Of a DNA stretch of 64,000 nucleotides, positions 23,501 to 33,554 are shown piece by piece (the stretch's first letter is position 1; each line of letters starts with the position of its first letter). Origin of the DNA: Blastomussa wellsi (Eukaryota > Cnidaria > Anthozoa > Scleractinia > Plerogyridae); NCBI GenBank assembly GCA_947652115.1, contig OX393570.1:21830481-21894480 (forward strand), written 5' to 3'. The translations under genes and the position numbers were made by a program. A model generated the notes under the pieces. That model saw only the letters and a list, made by a program, of their open reading frames with translations. It searched no databases and had not been told where the DNA came from.

Positions 23501-26500
23501 GATTGGAACACAGAAAGCATACAAAAGGCCAAATAGTTCACTTGACCACTGGGCCACCAAACTTTTGTTTTTGCTTGCCACAAGAATATTACTGACTTAC
23601 TAGATCAGAAGTTTTTTCCTGCCCTGCAAACACACATATTTAGCAATATTGAATGAAATACAACCAAATCATTGTGGTCGGGACAGTGATCAAAATCCTT
23701 ATCAAATAATACAAAAATTAATGGTCAGAATCAAAATCTTACAGTTGTCTCAAATCTTGTGGCACATCAATCATGACTTTGTGGTACATGCTCCTGAAAA
23801 TTGGTCCACTACAAAAAAAGGAAAACTTAAATTTGGTTATGTAATTTATGATCAAGCCAATGCTGGTCAGTGGTACTAATCCTGAGACTACACAGTGTGT
23901 CAGGATAGACACATACATGTACAGGGTTCACATGATGTTGTCTCCCAGCTGTTTGAGGTCGTGCAGTTATTACCCGCCTTAAAACATGCTTGTTTGCTGC
24001 AGTTTTACTTCCTCACCCTCCCTCCCTCGTTGGTGGACAGGGTAAGTATGTAGGTTGGTAACTAAGTGTATCTCCACTGATTCCTTCCGTGTGACAGTGC
24101 CTGGTGGCAGGGTTTTCAACAAGAATCAGAGTAGGCAGCAAAAACTTCAGTAGTAGACGGTGAAGGCCCAACTCGAGCCAAAGGCATGACCTTGGGGTGG
24201 GGGTGCAAGCGGCAAAATCATGCGAAGTAGCCAGCGACTTTCACCACTCGCTGGCCCTTATTGAAAACCCTGTGGTGGTGGTTGCCATGGATACCTGCTT
24301 CAGGCTTGTATTTTGCCTGGCACCACCACTCTCCAAGCACATCGATCTACTGGCGATGAGTTTAACAACTGCATGTCATCCAAAATATACAAACCAATCT
24401 TAGTCATGATTCTGATCAAATTTTCCTCAGGCTCAATAAATTACTTATTACCATGATACTATTCAGTTTTGCTATGCTTTCAATTACTTACTTGTGACTA
24501 GCTGGACGAATTCTTTCTCTTGGAACGATCTCATTAAATGTGGCATCCCATCCAGCATACTGAATAACATAGTACTAAAAGAAATGAAATTCAATACGTT
24601 GACAGAAAATGTATGTATTCCATGTGATTTTTCAACTGTTGAGTCATTTTACATTTTATGCATAAAAATTATAAATTATCTGTACCATCCCCACAGTTGT
24701 AAGGGATTTTTCTCAAGACCCCTCCACCCCTCTGGAAATTCCAGTTATACATGTAGTGTAACCTTCATACATTTCTTAAATTTTTTGGCCTCAAACTTAA
24801 TCATAATTAATCAGTCCCTTTTTTCTTAGTCCGTCGAGCATGAAGCGAAAAAATGGCCATGTGACCTGGAAGATGCGCCCAAGAGGCTATCGACTAAGCC
24901 ACAGCATTTGACCTTCCACGGCTGAATGATTTTTTGGTGTTCACTTCAAAATTTGCTGCAAATCCTACCAAATACATGTCAGCACAACATATTTGAAACT
25001 TATCTTGGCTATTAGGGCTGTTTACTTGCCATAAACTTGTAAATTTATCTTTAAATTTTGTCACTGCCACAAGTAAACAATGTACCAAAAACTACCAGGC
25101 GTTCTTAGGGCCTGATTACATGGACCGGGCTGGCCTGGTTAGCCGGGCTTGTTTCAGTTTGCCAAGATCTCGGCACTTCTGTTAAGCGCAACAAAAATCA
25201 ACTTCGCAATTACATGACAACCGGGCCAGCCCAGTTAGCCGACAAAGCAAACCATCCCGGCAAACCGGGCCAGCCCGGCTCATGTAATCAGGCCCTTAGA
25301 CTAATGTTGTCAAAAACTGGGCACTGGCCACAATGTGAAGACTTTTCGTTGACACTAAATGGAGTGCGAAAGGAAACTGTTGTCTGTAGTAATGCTGGCA
25401 CATGTTTACTCGTACGTGCAGGACACGATCGAAGACGCAAGAATGTTTTGACTTCACAAATGAATTTGAACCTTCAATCACAAACAATCTTGCCTTGAAA
25501 ATGCAAAGCAACATAAGACAGTGAGGACAGAAAAGAAATTTATTGCGCTGCTGTTTTTGGCTCTAAATTGCATCTGAAAAAGGAGGATAACCGGTTGACG
25601 TTTTTCTTGTCGTTCGAAACAAGAGTTCAAAGTTTCTTTCAGAATTGTGTTGGATGAACTTTTGTGTTTTCTTCCTTGCCCTGAATTTGACATCCTGCAG
25701 TATTTTTTCTGGAATGTTTCTTGCTTGCATTTTATCGAAATTTGCCCCAAAAACTCCCACGAAATCGGCCATTTTCTCCCGAATTTGTCTCTGCAAATCC
25801 AGCGAAATTTGACTTTTTTCCCGCAAATTATCAGAAGCCCTGGATTCATCTTCATGTACAACCACCATTTTGGTTATTCTGATTTCCTCTGACAAGCAAC
25901 ACCAAATCCAGATGGCAAAATAGCAAAAACATTGTGACCTGCCAGAAGAGCTTTCAACTTTTGTGTTTGTTCTGGTTCCAAAGCTTTATTTTTGGAAGCA
26001 GAGATAAGCATTCCTGCAGTTCCATCGTAAAATGACATGTAAGGACAGACTTGGGTGTTGACATGTTCTTGTCAACGTTAGAAGCGTTAGCCAATCATAT
26101 TTTTGCATTGCAAGAGCAACGCATAATTCAAATGCACACGGCTTAGTCGCTAGTCCCTTCTTTCATGCCTCACTGTGTGGGCGCGTCTCCCAGGTTTTGC
26201 GCTGCCATTTTTTCGCTTCACGCTCGACGGAATAAGGAAAAAAGGGACTGCTCATAGTCTAGCTTCAACTCCAATCACAGAAATTCCTCTGAGTATAGGA
26301 ATGAAAAATTGCAAAATCCTGTCAGAACCCTAGCCTGAAAATAAAGAACTTGAGCCTGCGATCCATTGAAAAACCATCACATGGTCAGTGCAGCAGGTAC
26401 ACTTTATATTTCTCAGTTTTATACTCAACAACACAAACAAGATGTTGTGTTTGTGTGCATGTTAGTGTCTATTGTATATACGCATTTTGCACCTAGCTTG

Positions 26501-29500
26501 TAGGGCGCAGGCGCAAGGAGGCCAGGCAAGGGCGGACGCCATGATGTAGTAAAGGTTTTTGTTTTCTCACTCAACGTCTTGTCTTGTCTCCCGACAATAC
26601 CATATTTTGGCGACGAGGATGGCGGAGATCACGTCTATTCCACCCTTCGATGCCTTCGATCAAGCCGGTAGCGTGGGTCCGCGATGGACCAGATGGAAAC
26701 AACGGCTACAGTATTACATTGATGCTCGTGGAATTACAGTCGACAACCGCAAAAGAGCTTTACTTCTTCATCTTGCCGGACCAGCCGTCCAAGATATCTT
26801 CGCTACACTTTCTGACACGGGCACTACTTACGCCGACGCAGTTGCCGCACTGGAAACGTATTTTTCCCCCCAGAAAAACCTACAGTTCGAGCGGCACTCA
26901 TTTCGACAGGCACATCAAGCTGCCAGCGAACCGGTGGATCAATACGTCACACGTCTGCGCCGTCTGGGCGAAAACTGTGAATTCGACAAGTATTCTCTCG
27001 ACGAAGCCATCAAGGACCAGTTGATTGAACACTGTTCGTCCACTATACTCCGTAGACGCCTCTTGCGTGAGAAATCCTCAGCTACACTGAGTTCTTTATT
27101 GGACATCGCTCGATCGATGGAGTCAGTGAACTTTCAAGCTGCGAACATTGAAGAAACTTCGCCCCAGGACCACTCCGCACACGCTCACCACGTTACGATG
27201 CCGGCGGACGAAGATGAACGAGCAAATTTTACCTCTGCCCGGCGACGACAGTGCACCCACTGTGGACAGGCAGCTGACCACAAACCTCGAACACCCAAGT
27301 GCCCAGCGTTTCGTAAGACCTGTTCGCAATGTGGAATTCTACATCACTTTGGTCGGGTTTGCCTCAAGAGAACACCAGCCTCTAGACACCCAGCACAGCG
27401 GGACGCCAACTCAAACATCCAGTACACATCCCTTGACAGTGAAAATCAGCATGACGCTTTTCAACTCAGCTCTAGTCAAGCAAAGGCGGATACTACCGTC
27501 ACCATTGAAGGTACCCCTGTTCAAGTTTGTATTGATTCAGGTGCAACAGCTAACACTATTGACTATGCAACTTATGAAGCACTCAGCACCGTCAAAACAT
27601 TGCCTTTAAAGCCCACAGATGTGAAACTTCGTCCATATGGCGAGGACAACCCTGCTCCAATTCCCCTCGCTGGATCATTCTTCGGATTAATCACTGCTCC
27701 TTCCGGGCAGAGGGATCTGACAAGGTTCCTAGTGTTGAAAGCTAGAAATGCTGGTTGTCTCTTGAGCCGTGAAACTTCCACACGCTTAGGAATGTTGCAT
27801 GTTGCTGCGTCAATAAAATCTGAAAGTTATTCTGCCCATGGAGAATACAATTATCTCCTTGAGAAATTTCCAGCAGTGTTTAGTGGTGAGATTGGAAAGC
27901 TGAAGGACTACCAACTTGAGCTCAGCATCGACCCAACCGTACAGCCCATGGCTCAGAATTCACGCCCTACGCCAATACACTACCGTGCCAAGGTAGAGGC
28001 TAAACTGAAACAACTTGAAGACCAAGATATAATCGAGCCTGTCACTGGCCCTACACCTTGGGTGTCACCAGTTGTAATTGTTGATAAGCCAAACGGAGAT
28101 ATCAGACTGTGTGTAAATATGTGCAAACCCAACGAAGCCCTCCTTCGTACACACCACCCGTACCCAACTTCAGAAGAAATTCTCCAGGATCTGAATGGAT
28201 CCAAGTTCTTTTCTAAGATCGATCTTAAGGAATGCTACCACCAAATTGAGCTGGCCGAATCTTCCCGCCACCTGACAACATTCAAAACCCATGTTGGTCT
28301 CCGCCGCTACAAGCGCCTCCCATACGGAGCATCAGTTGGATCAGAGATCTGCCAACACGTAATTGGCCAAGTCTTAGAAGGATGTTCAAACGTCAGGAAC
28401 ATTGCCGACGACATCCTCGTCCATGGCACCACTAAAGAAGAACATGACACATCTCTAGAGAGCACATTACTTCGTCTTCAAGAGAACAATCTCACAGTGA
28501 ACCCAGCAAAGTGTTTATTTGGTGTCACAGAACTGAACTATTATGGATTTCACATCTCAGCACTCGGAGTGTCACCAGATAAGGATCGAGTACAGGCAAT
28601 CAAACAAATGCAGCCTCCCAGCAGCGCTACTGAAGCAAGAAGCTTTCTAGGATTAGTAAACACAGTGGCCCGTTTTGTTCCCAATGTGGCTACCATGACA
28701 GAACCTATACGTAGACTGACACACAAGAACGCTCCATGGTCATGGGGTCCTGAACAATCACAAGCCTTTGAAAAGCTGTGTAACCTCATTTCGAGTGACA
28801 CTGTTCTAGCTCATTTTGACCCTCCTTACCAACTCAAGTACGCCACGACGCTTGCAAGATCGGAATCAGCGGCGCCTTAACTCAGAAGCACCCTGACGGA
28901 TCTATACGCCCTGTGGCATTTGCAAGCCGTAGCCTTTCCCCCGTAGAGCAGCGCTACAGCCAAACAGAAAGAGAAGCCTTGTCGGGAGTCTGGGCGTGCG
29001 AAAGATTCCATTTTTACATTCACGGCAGTCAGTTCGACTTGGTTGGTGATCACAAACCTTTGGCAGTTCTCCTAAATGGTCGTGGTAACCCATCCCCGAG
29101 AATTGAACGTTGGCGATTACGACTTCAGCATTACAACCCACGAATCGTTTACCAACCCGGCATCCTAAACGCTGTTGACATCCTGTCACGCAAACCACTC
29201 CAGACTGAGACGTCCAGAGACCCGGTAGAGGACTACGTCAACTCTCTTATCGTGGATTCTCTCCCTTCTGCAGTCACCCTCCAACAACTACTAGTGGCAT
29301 CAGAATCTGATCCTACATTGAACACTGTCAAAGATTGCCTTGACACTGGCAACTGGTCAGCTGCACCACAACCCTTCCAAGTTCTAAGAGAAGAACTTTC
29401 TCAGAAACGAGGCCTTGTTTTGAGAGACAACCGCATTGTCATTCCACATGCAATGCGCCCCCGCATTCTTGAACTTGCACACGAAGGGCACCAAGGTATC

Positions 29501-32500
29501 ACCAAAGTTAAGCAGCACCTGAGGCAAAGAGTTTGGTGGCCTGGTATGGATTTAGAGGCAGAGAGATATGTACGTGAGTGCCTTAGTTGCCAAATCGTGG
29601 GCCCAAGGCCCCCCCCAGAGCCCCTGAGGATGACTGACCCGCCACGACAAGTTTGGCACACAATTCATGTTGACTACTGTGGCCCGTTCCCAACAGGTGA
29701 ATACCTCTTTGTTGCAGTTGATGAAACTTCAAAGTATCCTGAGGTTCATGTTACACACTCAAGTTCAGCAGCCACAGCTATTACTCATCTCAATCAAATG
29801 TTCGCAACACATGGCATTCCTGAGGTTATTACGTCTGACAACGTCCCCTTCGGATCTGGCGAGTTTACAGCATGGTGCAAACAAATGGGCATCAAACATC
29901 GCAAAATCACGCCTCTTTGGCCAGCTGCCAATGCTCAAGTAGAGCGGTTCAATGAAACCTTGGAGAAAACCATCCGAATTGCTAATGTAGAAAGGAAGAA
30001 CTGGCGTTCGGAACTGTTTGTTTTCTTACTGAACTACCGAAATACCCCACACTCATCCACGGGTGTGTCACCTGCATCCCTGATGATTAATCGTCACATC
30101 CGTACCAAAATCCCATACCTGGATCTTTCTCGCCCTTCAAAGATGCTTCGAACCGCATGTTCCAATGATAATCGTAGAAAGTCGAAGGCAAAGGAGTACA
30201 TGGACAAACGACACAAGGCAACTCCTTCTGCCATTCAACAGGGGGATCAAGTACTGTTGCTTCAAAAACGCGCCAACAAATTATCTACACGATATGACCC
30301 ACGGCCTTTTACTGTTGTCAAGAAAAAGGGGGCTAGCGTCGAACTTTCCAGAGGAGAGGCACGATTGTTCCGGAATTTATCCATGGTCAAGAAAGTAATC
30401 CCTTCAACCCGGAACACTGAACAGTCCTCAAGACCCGCTCGAGAACTACGGATCCCCAGAAATTTGAGTATTACCGTGCCGGAAACTGGATATTCTCAGA
30501 GGCCTTCCCGAGACCGACGTATTCCCAGTTATCTGAACAGTTATGTTTTGGAATAGGACATTTCATAACTTTGCTCATTCAGGCTTTCACAGTTTAACCA
30601 TAGTTTGTTGTTGTTCTTGTTATCTTACATTACCCAAAAAGGAGGATATTGTATATACGCATTGCGCACCTAGCTTGTAGGGCGCAGGCGCAAGGAGGCC
30701 AGGCAAGGGCGGACGCCATGATGTAGTAAAGGTTTTTGTTTTCTCACTCAACGTCTTGTCTTGTCTCCCGACAATACCATAGTGTCATGTCTGTGTGTAT
30801 GATAGTTAGTATATTCATTTGCTATATTGTACTTCTGCTGTAAACATTTAATTTAATTTATTTGATCCAGCACCCTGACATTTTTAACTCTTTAGTTACT
30901 TCAGGGTGCTGGTACCCTTTAATTACTATATTTATATTTAATTTTCTTTGTAATTTATTTGATTTTAACTTCTTGGGTACAATAAACATTGTTGTTGCTG
31001 TTGTTGTTGTTGTTGCAAGCCAAATCAGTGAAGCATTCAACACCTATAAGTTAAGATATCCTAGCATTGGTTAACAAGACCAAAGTCTTGTCAATAAACT
31101 TGTACAGCTGCACTACAATCACAGGGAGAAGTCGTGAGGCATTTGTTTGCTCAAAGTGCAGGGCTGCATATAACAGTCGGGCATCAGATAATGCCCGACC
31201 AAAATATGCCAATGTCTTTTCATGCCTTCCAGTGTCAACGCTAATGTTTTTCATTGACAATACGTTATCGAGGAGTTCTGCAAAATATGTGTAATGTCCA
31301 ACCTAACTACTGTTTGTTCAATAAAAATCATCATGTGGTTATTTAGTCAGACACAGAAAAAATTACTTGAACCCCTGAAGTTATTGTGAAGTTACAGCAA
31401 ATCTCCATACCTCCCGCACAGTTCTAAGAGATTGGAAATGAACATTAAACAAAACAAAACAATACTGGTTACATGACGATTGTGTGTATTTTGAAACATT
31501 ATTTGGGGTTGCATGACCTGCATGGTGTGATATTATTGTTAGGGAATGAAGGTCACACAAAAGTATGGAAACTATTATGTTTCATTACCTCCCCCTTTTT
31601 ATGAGCAATTCTTGCCAGCCACCATCCACAAGGTTCGCCATCATCATCTCTTGAGAACACCTTGGATTAGTGAATACACAGTCACCAAATTATAATTGTA
31701 AACATTTAACTAATAAACTTAAGGGTTCCAAATTCCTAGAAGATGAGGGTATTGAAAGTATTCTTTGGCAAGACACTTTACTCTCACAGTGCCTCTCTCC
31801 ACCCAGGTGTACAATGAGTACTAGCTAATTTAATGTTGAGAGGTAGCCCTACAATGGACTAGCATCCCATCCAGGGGGAGTAGAAATACTCTCATGGTGC
31901 CTCTCTCCACCCAGGTGTACAATGAGTACTAGCTAATTTAATGTTGAGAGGTAGCCCTACAATGGACTAGCATCCCATCCAGGGGGAGTAGAAATACTCT
32001 CACGGTGCCTCTCTCCACCCAGGTGTACAAACGAGTACTAGCCAATCCAGTGTTGAGAGGTAGCCCTACAATGGACTAGCATCCCATCCAGGGGGAGTAG
32101 AAATACTCTCACGGTGCCTCTCTCCACCCAGGTGTACAAACGAGTACTAGCCAATTCAATGTTGAGAGGTAGCCCTGCAATGGACTAGCATCCCATCCAG
32201 GGGGAGTAGAAATACTCTCACGGTGCCTCTCTCGACCCAGGTGTACAATGAGTACTAGCCAATTCAATGTTGAGAGGTAGCCCTACAATGGACTAGCATC
32301 CCATCCAGGGGGGAGTAGAAATACTCTCACGGTGCCTCTCTCCACCCAGGTGTACAAACGAGTACTAGCCAATCCAGTGTTGAGAGGTAGCCCTACAATG
32401 GACTAGCATCCCATCCAGGGGGAGTAGAAATACTCTCACGGTGCCTCTCTCCACCCAGGTGTACAAACGAGTACTAGCCAATTCAATGTTGAGAGGTAGC

Positions 32501-33522
32501 CCTACAATGGACTAGCATCCCACCCAATGCTACAAGCCAGGATGACATACTTTGGAGCTATGCAGGCTTGCCCTTTTTACGGGGCCCAGCCGAAGGCTGG
32601 CACCGGTCATAAAATGCAGACGGTTTCTGTCGCTTTTTCAACGTAACGTTGTAAGGGATATATCGCTGACTTGAGATATATCGCTGGCTTGTTACTTTTG
32701 GGAGTGCTCGCTGGCTCATTGAAATTTTATCCGCCATATTGATTGAGCTTTCTCTATACGCATGATCAACACAAGTTCGAAATCAAATATTTCATGTAAA
32801 CGAACAATTATTTTTAAAAAGGTTTTTTAATGTTAATGTTATAACGAAATAACGAGAGTTTTTTTGATATTGAGATTTTTATATGCGCGATCAGGACAAG
32901 TTCGAAATCAAATATTTAACGTTAATATTATAACGAAATAACGAGAATTTTTATGACATTGAGCTTTCTACACAGGACAAGTTCGAAATCGAATATTTCT
33001 TGTAAACAAAAATAATTATTATTTTTAAAAAAGTTTGTTAATGTTATAACGAGAATACATACTTCAAAGAAAATTCTAATATTATAAGTTGATTGACACA
33101 ATAACTATTAAAATTACTTACATCAAAGAAAGTCTTAAAACTTTTTGCTGGAAAAACCTCTATGATTGCAAAATTGTTTTAAAAATTATTAGCGAAAATG
33201 TAAATATGCAGAAGTTTTCTTAATTTTTGCCTCATTGCGTAAAATGCCTGGTCACATTCGCGAATTTAACAGGCTAAAGCCTAGAGCCACGATTTGGAAT
33301 TTAACATATGGTGCAATAATAACACTGAAGCGGCTTTAAGAGTTTTTTGTCTCTGGTTGTGAATTACGTCAGTATTAGCCTCCACAGAACAGGGGGGAGG
33401 GCTGCGAGAGATTAACTATATTTATGCAATCCCGTGTCCCACTGGGCTCCGGTAAGTTCCACATAGTGGTCCTAGTTATTATTTGTTTCATTTTTTGGCT
33501 AGCTCAACCCAGGAAATTATAG

Positions 33523-33554
<32 letters not shown>

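Larger units (their letters stand above)
26465..30786 (+). mobile_element. Ty3/gypsy LTR retrotransposon, nearly intact
   Basis: The element spans 26470-30781 (4312 bp), bounded by 135-bp LTRs that differ at only two adjacent bases and by the 5-bp target repeat GTGTC (26465-26469, 30782-30786). A likely primer-binding site TGGCGACGAGGATGG (26608-26622) follows the left LTR and a purine tract AAAAAGGAGGA abuts the right LTR. One gag-pol frame encodes Gag, zinc knuckle, protease, reverse transcriptase, RNase H and integrase in Ty3/gypsy order, split by a frameshift near 28850. It is inserted antisense in FXR intron 4. The single fused gag-pol and the K02A2.6-like sequence suggest the Mag/SURL group (inference). 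Confidence 0.92.

Noticed and set aside
25478..25895. Host gene on the minus strand (two overlapping frames)
   Set aside because: It lies beside a broken RecQ-like fragment between inverted MITE copies and inside an FXR intron; no start, splice or family supports a host gene.
31051..31260. Possible extra FXR exon on the minus strand
   Set aside because: Its translation does not fit the gap between exons 4 and 5, which already join in phase and in homology.
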